DNA of 64,000 nt from Bacillota bacterium (GCA_023398495.1 JAEWSG010000183.1:1-64000), one strand, 5' to 3'; positions 9,040 to 17,768 are shown, counted from the stretch's first letter. Notes: a model not told the origin generated them from the sequence alone. Numbers and translations are program-made.

Positions 9040-10089
9040 TCACAGATACTTTATTATTTTATCCTCAAATTCATTATAAATCAATGGTTTATACAAAACA
9101 TCAAGACTTTCAAAAAATTGTTTATACTCCTCTGCCTGCTGATATATGATAGGCAGAATCAAAAGCATTCCCACCTGTGGAAATTCAGTTCTGATGTTTT
9201 CTATTAGTTCCACAACTTCAGTCTCCATTGCGTTTGAGTCAAATATTATGAATTTAGGCTTTTCCTCCGACAAAAATCCATAATAAAATTTAAAGTTATT
9301 AATTATATCAAAGTTCTCTGCACCAATCTTTACTAGTTCTTCTCTAATGTCATAGCTCTCGTCAATATCGGAACTAAAGATAGCAAATCTGGTGTCAAAA
9401 ATCGATTCGGCTCTTTTATATTCTCTAAGAGAACTGAAATAAGCTTTTTCCAACTCTCCTATTTCCACATCTAAAATTTTAAAATTGTCTCCTGTTAATT
9501 CTGTAAACTGCACGCCATAGTTAAATTCTTCATTTCCCATAACCTGCTTCCTCATAACTTTTGCTTTAGAATAAAAGCAATTCCCCGATCTAAAGGAAAC
9601 TCTGATATCGATGGTATCTTCAATTTCAAAACCCGCATTAGTAGTAACCATGGCACCGCCCTTGCTCAAATTCTTAACAGTACTACTATACCAATCAGCT
9701 CTATATTGGTCATCGTCATCTAAGCAGTTCCCTTTTACTTGTGAAGTCAGGCATGCTTCAAAACGAATGTGCTTTCTTAAGTTAAAGTATTTCTTAGCCT
9801 CAACAAATTTTATAGTGATGGTTGCAGTATTATCCTGACTGACCTCATCTGCTTCCCCATCCACAATATATTCATATCCCTGTTTCTGAAATTTAAAAAG
9901 CACTTTGTCTCCTACTTTTACAGGAGCTGTATTTTTACGTGGGTCATATAGTATATCCAAACTATCATAACTGCTGTATAAAACGGGATACACCGTCCAA
10001 ACATCGTTACACTGAAATTTAGCCCTTATAAGATTTAAATGCTGGACAATACCGAATAATTCATCCTTACCCACAGCTATTACACTCAT
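9040..10089 (-). CDS. PilZ c-di-GMP-binding protein with a C-terminal receiver-like domain
   Basis: This 349-residue protein has an N-terminal YcgR-type domain (about 1-100), a PilZ domain (about 104-225) with both c-di-GMP motifs, R-x-x-x-R at 105-109 (RKHIR) and N-x-S-x-x-G at 140-145 (NLSKGG), and a C-terminal 110-residue alternating strand/helix segment that looks like a response-regulator receiver (strand KFIIFDS, end VLYKPL). PilZ-YcgR proteins couple c-di-GMP to motility or envelope functions. The ribosome binding site is AAAGGAG. The receiver-like identity is less certain than PilZ. A diguanylate cyclase is encoded at 50146-51189. Confidence 0.85.
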   Translation of the reverse strand: MSVIAVGKDELFGIVQHLNLIRAKFQCNDVWTVYPVLYSSYDSLDILYDPRKNTAPVKVGDKVLFKFQKQGYEYIVDGEADEVSQDNTATITIKFVEAKKYFNLRKHIRFEACLTSQVKGNCLDDDDQYRADWYSSTVKNLSKGGAMVTTNAGFEIEDTIDIRVSFRSGNCFYSKAKVMRKQVMGNEEFNYGVQFTELTGDNFKILDVEIGELEKAYFSSLREYKRAESIFDTRFAIFSSDIDESYDIREELVKIGAENFDIINNFKFYYGFLSEEKPKFIIFDSNAMETEVVELIENIRTEFPQVGMLLILPIIYQQAEEYKQFFESLDVLYKPLIYNEFEDKIIKYL

Positions 10090-10309
10090 AATATATCTCC
10101 TTTAGCGTAAATTATCTTACTTGTACATCTTACCAATCTGATGTATGGTAATAAATATTGCGTTAAATAAGGCTGGAATAAAAGAATTGAAACACTCATA
10201 ATTCTATTTTATACCTTATTTAATCTAATGTGAAGTATAAATCTCTAAATGGATAAAAATCACGGATAATTTAGTGCAACTTGAATATTGACCTTCGCTC
10301 GGGAAATTC

Positions 10310-10356
10310 CGTAAAATAAACAAAAGAGGAGACCATGATTTTCCATTGGTCTCCTC
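10310..10356 (-). terminator. groESL terminator
   Basis: The inverted repeat GAGGAGACCA / TGGTCTCCTC (10326-10335 and 10347-10356) is followed on the minus strand by TTTTGTTTATTTT, just beyond the groEL stop. Confidence 0.85.
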
Positions 10357-10379
10357 CCAATTTTTTAGGGTTATTCGGA

Positions 10380-12017
10380 TTAGTACATTCCACCCATTCC
10401 GCCCATTCCACCTGGCATTCCTCCAGGCATTGGAGCTTCTTTTTCAGGCTTGTCAGCAACAACTGACTCTGTTGTAAGAACCATTGATGCAACTGATGCT
10501 GCGTTTTGCAATGCTGATCTTGTAACCTTTGCAGGGTCTACAATACCAGTTTCAAGCATATTTACATATTTTTCATTTAAAGCATCGAATCCTGTTCCAA
10601 CAGGGCTGGACTTAAGTTTTTCTACTATAACTGAACCTTCAAGACCTGCATTAGCTGCGATCTGTCTTACAGGCTCTTCCAAAGCTCTTAAAATTATCTG
10701 TATACCAGTCTTTTCATCACCGGATACACTATCTAATAATTTTGCTACTTTTGGAATAGCATTTATTAATGCAGTTCCTCCACCAGCTACTATACCTTCT
10801 TCAACAGCAGCTTTTGTAGCCGCTAAAGCGTCTTCTATTCTAAGTTTCTTTTCTTTCATTTCTGTTTCAGTTGCAGCACCAACCTGGATAACTGCTACGC
10901 CACCAGAGAGTTTTGCAAGTCTTTCCTGCAATTTTTCTCTGTCAAAATCAGAAGTTGTTTCCTCAATCTGAGCTTTGATTGAAGCAATTCTCTTCTTGAT
11001 TTCTTCCTGGCTTCCTGCACCGTCAACGATAATTGTGTTTTCCTTCTGAACTTTGATCTGTCTTGCTCTACCAAGCTGTTCAATAGTAGTTTCTTTCAAA
11101 TCAAGTCCTACTTCTTCAGTGATAACTTCTCCACCTGTAAGAACTGCTATATCCTGGAGCATAGCTTTTCTTCTGTCACCAAAGCCTGGTGCCTTAACAG
11201 CTACACAAGTAAATGTTCCTCTCAACTTGTTAACAACTAATGTACCAAGAGCTTCACCTTCAACATCTTCAGCTATGATAACAAGTTTCTTTCCTTGTTG
11301 TACTATCTGCTCTAATATAGGAAGGATTTCTTGAATATTGCTGATCTTTTTGTCTGTGATCAATATATATGGATCGTCTAAAACAGCTTCCATTTTTTCT
11401 GTATCAGTTATCATATAAGCTGATACATAACCTCTGTCAAACTGCATACCTTCAACTACTTCAAGGTTTGTTCCCATAGTTTTTGATTCTTCAACAGTTA
11501 TAACACCATCATTTGTTACTTTTTCCATAGCATCTGCGATGAGTGTACCTATAACTTCATCGTTTGCTGAAATTGAAGCAACTCTTGCGATGTCTTCTTT
11601 TCCTTTTATTTTCTGGCTAACTTCCTTGATACCATCAACAGCTTCATCAACAGCTTTTGATATACCTTTTTTGATTATCATTGGATTTGCACCGGCAGCA
11701 ACATTTTTCAAGCCTTCTCTGATAATAGCCTGAGCTAAAAGTGTTGCTGTAGTTGTTCCATCACCTGCTACATCATTTGTTTTTGTAGCAACTTCTTTAA
11801 CTAATTGTGCACCCATATTTTCAAATTGGTCTTCAAGTTCAATTTCCTTTGCTATTGTAACTCCATCATTTGTTATCAATGGTGAACCGAATTTTTTATC
11901 TAAAACAACGTTTCTTCCTTTAGGACCAAGTGTTACTTTTACTGTATCGGCTAGTTTATTCACACCACTTTCAAGTGCTTTTCTAGCTTCTTCACCGAAT
12001 TTTATTTCCTTTGCCAT
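10380..12017 (-). CDS. groEL: Chaperonin GroEL (60 kDa)
   Basis: This 545-residue chaperonin forms the double-ring cage that folds proteins with GroES and ATP. The start MAKEIKFGEEARKALESGV, the phosphate loop GDGTTTATLLA, and the C-terminal GGM-rich tail (MPGGMPGGMGGMGGMY) are diagnostic, and the length is standard. It is 58 bp downstream of groES and shares its CIRCE-controlled promoter. The ribosome binding site is AAGGAGG. Confidence 0.99.
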   Translation of the reverse strand: MAKEIKFGEEARKALESGVNKLADTVKVTLGPKGRNVVLDKKFGSPLITNDGVTIAKEIELEDQFENMGAQLVKEVATKTNDVAGDGTTTATLLAQAIIREGLKNVAAGANPMIIKKGISKAVDEAVDGIKEVSQKIKGKEDIARVASISANDEVIGTLIADAMEKVTNDGVITVEESKTMGTNLEVVEGMQFDRGYVSAYMITDTEKMEAVLDDPYILITDKKISNIQEILPILEQIVQQGKKLVIIAEDVEGEALGTLVVNKLRGTFTCVAVKAPGFGDRRKAMLQDIAVLTGGEVITEEVGLDLKETTIEQLGRARQIKVQKENTIIVDGAGSQEEIKKRIASIKAQIEETTSDFDREKLQERLAKLSGGVAVIQVGAATETEMKEKKLRIEDALAATKAAVEEGIVAGGGTALINAIPKVAKLLDSVSGDEKTGIQIILRALEEPVRQIAANAGLEGSVIVEKLKSSPVGTGFDALNEKYVNMLETGIVDPAKVTRSALQNAASVASMVLTTESVVADKPEKEAPMPGGMPGGMGGMGGMY

Positions 12018-12075
12018 AAATCGTAACCTCCTTAATATATTTGGAATCGTATTATTAGCTTATATGCTTTTGAAA

Positions 12076-12360
12076 TTATTCAACTATTGCAAGAATATCG
12101 CCTTGCTTAAGAATTGTGTACTCCTGACCATCGAATTTAACTTCTGTACCGGAGTATTTGCTCATTATTACTCTGTCACCTACTTTAACTTCCATTTTTA
12201 TTTCTTTGCCGTCCACTACTGTGCCCGGACCTACTGCCACTACTTCAGCTACTTGTGGCTTTTCTTTTGCTGAACCCGGTAATACTATACCACTCTTTGT
12301 AGTTTCTTCGCTTTCTACCATCTTTACTACTACCCTGTCTGCTAAAGGTTTTAGTTTCAT
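12076..12360 (-). CDS. groES: Co-chaperonin GroES (10 kDa)
   Basis: This 94-residue protein is the heptameric lid of GroEL. It has the usual start MKLKPLADRVVVK, a mobile loop (EETTKSGIVLPGSAKEKP) and the conserved GDRVIMSKYSGTEVKFDGQ. It is the first gene of the groESL operon, behind a GGAGG site. A perfect CIRCE operator lies 51 bp upstream, so expression should be controlled by the HrcA repressor. Confidence 0.99.
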   Translation of the reverse strand: MKLKPLADRVVVKMVESEETTKSGIVLPGSAKEKPQVAEVVAVGPGTVVDGKEIKMEVKVGDRVIMSKYSGTEVKFDGQEYTILKQGDILAIVE

Positions 12361-12411
12361 AAACAGTACCTCCTCTGAGATTTTATTTTAAATTGGTTAT
12401 GTATCAGATTG

Positions 12412-12438
12412 TTAGCACTCACTTTAAGTGAGTGCTAA
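12412..12438 (-). promoter_or_regulatory. CIRCE operator of groESL (HrcA site)
   Basis: The sequence is TTAGCACTC, 9 bp, GAGTGCTAA, a perfect match to the CIRCE inverted repeat. AT-rich sequence with TAATAT/TATAAA-like -10 candidates lies immediately upstream on the minus strand (12440-12480), but the exact promoter could not be fixed. Confidence 0.97.
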
Positions 12439-12670
12439 TTACATTATTTATAATATTATATTACCCGATTCGTTTTCAAACATTCATTTTTTCTATATTT
12501 TATTGTTTTGGGGGTATTTTCTTGATTTAGGTCGGTTTTTGTTCCTATTTCATCAAATTGCTTTAAATTTTATGTTTTTTTAATTTTTTGATTGATTTGG
12601 TTGATTTCTTTTGGTTCCTAATTTAGAGGGAAAGCCTGCTGTTTTGTGTCAAACGACTCACCCATATATC

Positions 12671-12872
12671 GGGGTGTATTTAATTATCGTGCACCATATT
12701 ATTCCAAGGACTAAAGCTTCGAGGCTAAGAGAATGTAAAACTCGCTACGGGTCGAATCAAACTCGCTTCGCTCAAACAGTGATTCGACTTTTCCTTCGCT
12801 TCGTTTACATTCTCTATAGCCTCTACGCAATGTCCTTTCCATAACATGGTGCACTATTAAAATATGCACCCC
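12671..12872 (+). repeat. Long palindromic repeat family R1, copy 1
   Basis: This is an approximately 200-bp imperfect palindrome. The core is 12689-12854 (GTGCACCAT... to ...ATGGTGCAC), with outer arms GGGGTG and CACCCC. The centre reads TCGAATCAAACTCGCTTCGC and is nearly identical in the copies at 29788-29958 and 57345-57543, all in the same orientation. No open reading frame in it is shared between the copies in a protein-like way. It lies between groES and the serpin gene. Confidence 0.85.
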
Positions 12873-12888
12873 CTATATCGTGCATTAA

Positions 12889-12917
12889 TTGATTTTCAGC
12901 TTATAATCAGATATAAT
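12889..12917 (+). promoter_or_regulatory. Promoter of the serpin gene
   Basis: A -35 TTGATT (12889-12894) and a -10 TATAAT (12912-12917) are spaced by 17 bp, about 55 bp upstream of the serpin start and just downstream of the R1 repeat. Confidence 0.65.
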
Positions 12918-12972
12918 AAAATGCAGGAATTACAGCATTTGCTAAATATAATTCAAAAAGGAAGGGTCAAAT

Positions 12973-14238
12973 ATGAGTCAAACAAAAATGTATTCAAGAT
13001 TATTGCTGAGTTTTGTGTTGTCGATAGCATTAATAGCAAACCTTTCAGGTTGCTTAGCAAACGTTAAAGCAGATGATTTAATGTCTGGCATATCTGCTAA
13101 TAAGGTAAGTGGTAAAGCTACAGATAAACAATTTGTAAATAGCGTGTCTCAATTCTCAATTGAACTTTTCAAGAACTCTATCAGTGACAAGGAAAATTCT
13201 CTTGTCTCTCCACTATCAGTACTTATAGCACTTGCGATGACAGCAAACGGTGCTGAGGACAAAACACTCTCACAGATGGAGAAGGTACTGGGCATGGATA
13301 TTCCCATTGGAGATTTGAACGAGTATTTGTATACATATGTAAACAACCTGCCAAGTGAAGATAACTCGAAGCTGAATATTGCAAACTCGATATGGTTCCG
13401 TGATAATAAAGGCAGTTTTACAGTTGATGAGGCTTTTTTACAGAAAAACTCCGATTACTACAAGGCCGCTGCATACAAGTCTGCATTTGATAGTCAGACT
13501 GTTAAAGATATAAACAATTGGGCTAAGAAAAACACCAACAATATGGTTAAAAAAGTGGTCGAAGATATAGATGCAAATACTGTAATGTTTTTGATAAATG
13601 CTGTTGCATTCGATGCCAAATGGAACGATGTGTATACTAAGAATGATGTCCAAAAGGGCAGTTTTACTTCTATTGATGGCAGTGTCCAAAATATTGATTT
13701 TATGCATTCTAGCGAAACAAAGTATATTGGTAATGACAAAGTATCAGGCTTTATCAAACCATATTTTAATGCTAAGTACAGCTTTATGGCATTACTGCCA
13801 AATGAAAATGTAAGTATTAAAGACTACATTGCAAGTCTCACAGGCAGTGATTTTGTAAATACAATAAAATCTGCTGAGGATACATCTGTTATCGCCTATT
13901 TACCTAAATTCAGCTACAATTACTCAATTACACTGAATGATACTTTGAAAAACCTTGGTATGCCAAAAGCTTTTTCTCCGGATGAAGCTGAATTTGGAAA
14001 GCTCGGCAAATCATCTGATGGAAATATTTATATCGGCAATGTGCTCCATAAAACATTCATTTCAGTTGATGAGTTAGGAACGAAAGCGGGTGCTGTCACG
14101 AAAGTTGAGATGGTTAAGAATTCAGCGGAAATGACAGAAAAAGTCGTAAAGCTTGACAGACCTTTTTTGTATGCTATTATTGATAACTCGACAAATCTGC
14201 CTGTTTTTATCGGTACAGTGATGAGTATGGGATATTAG
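12973..14238 (+). CDS. Serpin (serine protease inhibitor), predicted lipoprotein
   Basis: This 421-residue serpin begins with a lipoprotein signal peptide whose lipobox LSGC puts the lipidated Cys at residue 27. The serpin fold occupies about residues 55-421 (SPLSVLIALAMTANGAE near the start, RPFLYAIID before the end). The hinge of the reactive loop reads DELGTKAGAVT, with small residues and Thr at P14 and P8, consistent with an inhibitory serpin, although P13 is Lys rather than Glu. By alignment to antitrypsin the scissile bond would be Asn-Ser (in VEMVKNSAE). There is no dockerin, unlike cellulosomal serpins of related clostridia. Start chosen by AAGGAAGGG. Confidence 0.92.
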   Translation: MSQTKMYSRLLLSFVLSIALIANLSGCLANVKADDLMSGISANKVSGKATDKQFVNSVSQFSIELFKNSISDKENSLVSPLSVLIALAMTANGAEDKTLSQMEKVLGMDIPIGDLNEYLYTYVNNLPSEDNSKLNIANSIWFRDNKGSFTVDEAFLQKNSDYYKAAAYKSAFDSQTVKDINNWAKKNTNNMVKKVVEDIDANTVMFLINAVAFDAKWNDVYTKNDVQKGSFTSIDGSVQNIDFMHSSETKYIGNDKVSGFIKPYFNAKYSFMALLPNENVSIKDYIASLTGSDFVNTIKSAEDTSVIAYLPKFSYNYSITLNDTLKNLGMPKAFSPDEAEFGKLGKSSDGNIYIGNVLHKTFISVDELGTKAGAVTKVEMVKNSAEMTEKVVKLDRPFLYAIIDNSTNLPVFIGTVMSMGY

Positions 14239-14267
14239 ATGACCTTAGGATAACTCCAGGAAGACAC

Positions 14268-14302
14268 AACTCCTGACAATCATCTTTGAATTGTCAGGAG
14301 TT
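14268..14302. terminator. Bidirectional terminator between the serpin gene and hcp
   Basis: A 13-bp perfect inverted repeat, AACTCCTGACAAT / ATTGTCAGGAGTT, with a 9-base loop lies between the two convergent genes. Confidence 0.8.
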
Positions 14303-14318
14303 ATTATATCCTCTTGAT

Positions 14319-15947
14319 TTATGCCATAAACATTGCTATATCGTCATCTACAGTGCCAATTCCAGCTATGCCGAAAGTTTCCACAAGAACTTTCGCTACA
14401 TTTGGAGATAAGAAGCCAGGTAGTGTAGGTCCTAGGTGAATATTCTTAACACCTAAATACAACAGAGCCAAAAGTACAATAACAGCTTTCTGCTCATACC
14501 AAGCAATGTTATATGCAATAGGTAGTTCATTTATATCATTTAAACCAAATACTTCTTTAAGCTTTAATGCAATAACAGCAAGAGAATAAGAATCATTACA
14601 TTGTCCGGCATCTAATACTCTCGGAATGCCTCCTATATCACCTAAAGGAAGTTTATTATATCTATATTTTGCACATCCTGCCGTAAGAATAACCGTATCC
14701 TTTGGAAGCTTTTGTGCAAACTCCATGTAGTAATCTCTTGATTTCATTCTGCCATCACAACCTGCCATTACAAAAAACTTCTTAATTGCACCGGATTTAA
14801 CTGCATCAATTACCTTGTCTGCTAGTGCAATAACTTGGGAATGCGCAAAACCTCCCACAATATTTCCTGTTTCAATTTCTGTCGGCACCTTAGTTTTCTT
14901 AGCCATTTCAATAACGGCAGAAAAATCTTTTTTGCCCTTCTCGTCACCTTCGATATGTGTACATCCCGGATAACCTGATGCTCCGGTAGTAAATATTCTC
15001 TTTCTTATTTCTTCACTCTTTGGCGGCACAATACAGTTTGTTGTAAATAGAATTGGTCCATTAAAGGTTTCAAATTCTTCAATTTGCTTCCACCATGAAC
15101 TTCCGTAATTACCAACGAAATTTTCATATTTTTTGAAAAATGGATAATAATGAGCTGGTAACATTTCACCATGAGTATATACATCAATACCTGTTCCTTT
15201 TGTCTGTTCAAGAAGTTGCTCAAGATCTTTGAGGTCATGTCCGGAAATCAAAATACCAGGATTTTTCCCAACCCCAATATTAACACTTGTAATTTCAGGA
15301 TTTCCATACTTTGATGTATTTGCTTCGTCAAGAAGAGCCATGGCAGACACGCCAAATTGACCTGTTTTCATTGTTAATGCCACCAAGTCATCCGCCGTCA
15401 GGGTATTATCTAAAGTAGCTGCTAGTGCTTCATATATAAAATTGTATATCTCGGAATTTTCTTTCCCCAAATTAAGTGCATGATCTGTATATGCTGCCAT
15501 ACCTTTTAAACCATATATTATCAACTCTCTTAATGAACGAACATCTTCATTTTCTGTAGCAAGTACACCAACTTTTGAGGCTTTTTCAAGCATTGATGCT
15601 CTGTCAGTCACTTCAAAGTTAGCTGCATCTCCTAATTGTACACTGGAGATTTTCTTCTTTAAATCGTTTCTTATAGAAATCATATTTTTAATCTGCTTTA
15701 CAATTGCTACTTCATCAAAGTTTGCATTTGTAATTGTCATAAATAAACTCTTTAAAACTTCATTATTTATGCTTCCAAGAGTTTTTGCATCTAATTTGCC
15801 CTTAACAATCACCTCAGAAATTCCTTTAGTTGTATAAATCAATAGGTCCTGCAACTTTGCAACTTCTTCATTTTTACCGCAAACACCTCTAATTTCACAA
15901 CCTGTGCCTTTTGCACATTCTTGACATTGATAACAAAACATACTCAT
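14319..15947 (-). CDS. hcp: Hybrid-cluster protein (hydroxylamine reductase)
   Basis: This 542-residue Hcp has the N-terminal cysteine cluster FCYQCQECAKGTGCEIRGVC of the class I/II family, which binds an iron-sulfur cluster, and downstream Cys, His and Glu residues typical for the hybrid Fe-S-O cluster (for example TTNCIVPP, GYPGCTHIEGD and DAGQCNDSYS). Hcp acts in nitric oxide or hydroxylamine detoxification in anaerobes. It starts behind GGAGGG, 20 bp after the cupin gene with which it forms an operon. A perfect palindrome upstream of the cupin gene suggests nitrosative or redox control. Confidence 0.95.
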   Translation of the reverse strand: MSMFCYQCQECAKGTGCEIRGVCGKNEEVAKLQDLLIYTTKGISEVIVKGKLDAKTLGSINNEVLKSLFMTITNANFDEVAIVKQIKNMISIRNDLKKKISSVQLGDAANFEVTDRASMLEKASKVGVLATENEDVRSLRELIIYGLKGMAAYTDHALNLGKENSEIYNFIYEALAATLDNTLTADDLVALTMKTGQFGVSAMALLDEANTSKYGNPEITSVNIGVGKNPGILISGHDLKDLEQLLEQTKGTGIDVYTHGEMLPAHYYPFFKKYENFVGNYGSSWWKQIEEFETFNGPILFTTNCIVPPKSEEIRKRIFTTGASGYPGCTHIEGDEKGKKDFSAVIEMAKKTKVPTEIETGNIVGGFAHSQVIALADKVIDAVKSGAIKKFFVMAGCDGRMKSRDYYMEFAQKLPKDTVILTAGCAKYRYNKLPLGDIGGIPRVLDAGQCNDSYSLAVIALKLKEVFGLNDINELPIAYNIAWYEQKAVIVLLALLYLGVKNIHLGPTLPGFLSPNVAKVLVETFGIAGIGTVDDDIAMFMA

Positions 15948-15967
15948 AATAATAACCCTCCTAAAAT

Positions 15968-16282
15968 TTAATTTTTTGGTGCTGGTGCTTTAACAACAAT
16001 CAGCTCAAGCACTTTATCGTGAATGTTGTTTACATTCATTTTTGTATTAAAAGGTATTTTAAGTATTGAACCTTCATTGTATTGATGTACTTCCTGTTCG
16101 CCTAACCCGATTGATAATATACCCCTTAAAACAGTCATGTAAACTGTTGAATTTGAATAGTGCTCGGGTAATCCTTCATCTTTATTGAAAATCATATGAA
16201 TGTAATGCATGTTTTCATCCACAATGATTTTTTCTACAGTTTTTTCATCGCCTAAAGTCATATTAAATATTTGCTCAATCAT
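15968..16282 (-). CDS. Small cupin-domain protein upstream of hcp
   Basis: This 104-residue protein has a single cupin-like barrel (conserved glycines in VYMTVLRGILSIGLGEQEVHQYNEGSILKIP). A histidine (EHYSNSTVY) lies where the first cupin motif would place a metal ligand, but the rest of the motif is poorly kept, so metal binding is uncertain. It is the promoter-proximal gene of a two-gene operon with hcp. Its role is unknown; a sensor or accessory role in the Hcp response is only contextual. The ribosome binding site is GAGAGGAGC. Confidence 0.75.
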   Translation of the reverse strand: MIEQIFNMTLGDEKTVEKIIVDENMHYIHMIFNKDEGLPEHYSNSTVYMTVLRGILSIGLGEQEVHQYNEGSILKIPFNTKMNVNNIHDKVLELIVVKAPAPKN

Positions 16283-16315
16283 ACTTTTGCTCCTCTCTAT
16301 CTCGTCGTTGTGTAT

Positions 16316-16321
16316 ATTATA
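16316..16321 (-). promoter_or_regulatory. -10 element of the cupin-hcp promoter
   Basis: A perfect TATAAT on the minus strand lies about 35 bp upstream of the cupin start. No good -35 is present at the right distance (CGGATT), as expected for an activator-dependent promoter. Confidence 0.55.
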
Positions 16322-16335
16322 ATAAAGTTATACGA

Positions 16336-16365
16336 AACAATCCGTTGTATATACAACGGATTGTT
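16336..16365. promoter_or_regulatory. 30-bp perfect palindrome, probable activator site for cupin-hcp
   Basis: The sequence from AACAATCCGTTGTA to its exact mirror image is a perfect 30-bp palindrome. Its centre is about 41.5 bp upstream of the start site expected from the TATAAT at 16316-16321, the position of class II CRP/FNR-type activators. HcpR, a CRP/FNR family regulator of hcp genes, is the natural candidate; the protein is not encoded in this window. Confidence 0.6.
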
Positions 16366-16422
16366 AATTTTTTACCAAAAAACAACACTATGTTATTATC
16401 GACACTATTCAAATATTCTTTA

Positions 16423-16575
16423 TCAATTCTTTGATATGATTAATCTAAACGCTCTATAAATCACCTTGCTTCTATAAAAATGCATCATTTCCTCATCTGC
16501 ATCAGATACAATTTTGCCTCCTATTGAAAAAGAAACATTATCATAATCAATACTGACAGCTTTGCCGACCCTTGA
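16423..16575 (-). pseudogene. Possible coding remnant
   Basis: A 50-codon open stretch on the minus strand ends in TGA at 16423-16425 and reads like protein (for example KAVSIDYDNVSFSIGGKIV, then DADEEMMHFYRSKVIYRAF). It has no start codon or ribosome binding site at its beginning, where an in-frame stop precedes it. It may be the 3' end of a decayed gene. I do not recognise the family. Confidence 0.3.
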
Positions 16576-16607
16576 TCAATTGTGGATAGTGGAAGATGGT
16601 ATTGCAA

Positions 16608-17747
16608 TCAGCTTTTGGGTATTGGTGGCAACAGCACTTTGAAAAGATTTTGGGAACCTATGTTGACAAATTTCACCTTCCCAATGTCCTTAAAAGCGTT
16701 CTTTACTCTGGTCATTCCCATACCAGATTTCATAAAACGCTTTTTGGGATCTAAGGTCAGGAGCCTTTGATAGAGCCATGAATTTCTTCTGTCCGGGTTG
16801 TTTTCCTTGATAAACTTATATACGCTGTTGTCTGCAATAAGCGCACCCGGGTTGCTTACCTCCACGTTTTTGTCTGTGATTGATATTGTAATTCCCCTTG
16901 AGAGATCGAGATAATCACGGTGTGCAAGTGCATTTGCAATCACTTCTTCCAGTGCCTCAAAGGGGTATTTACTATGGCTGTTAAGGTTTCTTATATATTC
17001 GGATACTTCATCTAACATAGTCAGAATATTCCCTTGAAATATCTTTACTTCATCATTGTTTGTAACTTTTATATAGACATGAGGTAAATAGATTGACGGA
17101 TTTTTTCCAAAAAGCAGAAGACCTCCAATTGTTGGGTGATATCCCTCATCGTCAGTTTTCTTGCCAATTATGCCTAGTGCCTCAAGGATAATTTCACTTG
17201 GCCTTTCACTTACTACATTTAGAGTTATGAAATAATTTCGCACAAGATCATAATCAATCTCTTCAAGAGTCGCATTCTTTAAAATGACGGTCTCATATGT
17301 CATAAGACCATATTCCTGAAAAAGATTGGCTATTTCATTCCTTCTGGCAAAATCGGTGGTAGAGCCACGCCTTACATAAATTGTTCCATTTTGGAGCATC
17401 TGGTGGGGCTTGTGACGACTCTTGTAGACAGTCAGAACTGCCAGAATCTTCTCCTCATAATCCAGTACATCAACTGATATAGGGATAGGAGGATCACATC
17501 TGTTATATATTATTTGCTGGATTTTCTCTTCCTTATAGTCCGGTGGACTTATTCCAAGAATCCTTTTGGTTTTATCCTCTACTCCAAATATTATATAACC
17601 TCTGCCACCTCTGGAATTTGCCATTGCTATTACGTCCTTAGTTAATTCTTTCTTTTCGCTTTCTGTGGATAAACTCAATGATGCCTTAAAATCAAGCTTA
17701 GGGCCCTCTTCCTGCTTGAGCAGGCGTTCAAGTTTACATTTATCCAA
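16608..17747 (-). CDS. AlbA_2 (Schlafen-like) putative DNA-binding protein with ATP-binding-like C-terminus
   Basis: This 379-residue protein has an N-terminal AlbA_2 domain (about 1-130: GPKLDFKASLSLST, then VIAMANSRGGRGYIIFGVED) and a C-terminal GHKL-ATPase-like region (EEVIANALAHRDY, then NPGALI). Such proteins are usually annotated as putative transcriptional regulators or RNA-binding proteins, without a firm function. It starts 21 bp after hisIE in the same direction and may be the last gene of the histidine operon transcript, but no pathway link is known. Confidence 0.8.
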   Translation of the reverse strand: MDKCKLERLLKQEEGPKLDFKASLSLSTESEKKELTKDVIAMANSRGGRGYIIFGVEDKTKRILGISPPDYKEEKIQQIIYNRCDPPIPISVDVLDYEEKILAVLTVYKSRHKPHQMLQNGTIYVRRGSTTDFARRNEIANLFQEYGLMTYETVILKNATLEEIDYDLVRNYFITLNVVSERPSEIILEALGIIGKKTDDEGYHPTIGGLLLFGKNPSIYLPHVYIKVTNNDEVKIFQGNILTMLDEVSEYIRNLNSHSKYPFEALEEVIANALAHRDYLDLSRGITISITDKNVEVSNPGALIADNSVYKFIKENNPDRRNSWLYQRLLTLDPKKRFMKSGMGMTRVKNAFKDIGKVKFVNIGSQNLFKVLLPPIPKS

Positions 17748-17768
17748 GCTTACACCTCCAAAGACTTT

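Noticed and set aside
10450..10971. 173-codon frame opposite groEL
   Set aside because: Antisense shadow of groEL; no independent support.
12611..12844. Open reading frame across the R1 repeat upstream of the serpin gene
   Set aside because: It arises from the palindromic repeat; the corresponding frames in the other two copies are not conserved as protein and there is no ribosome binding site.
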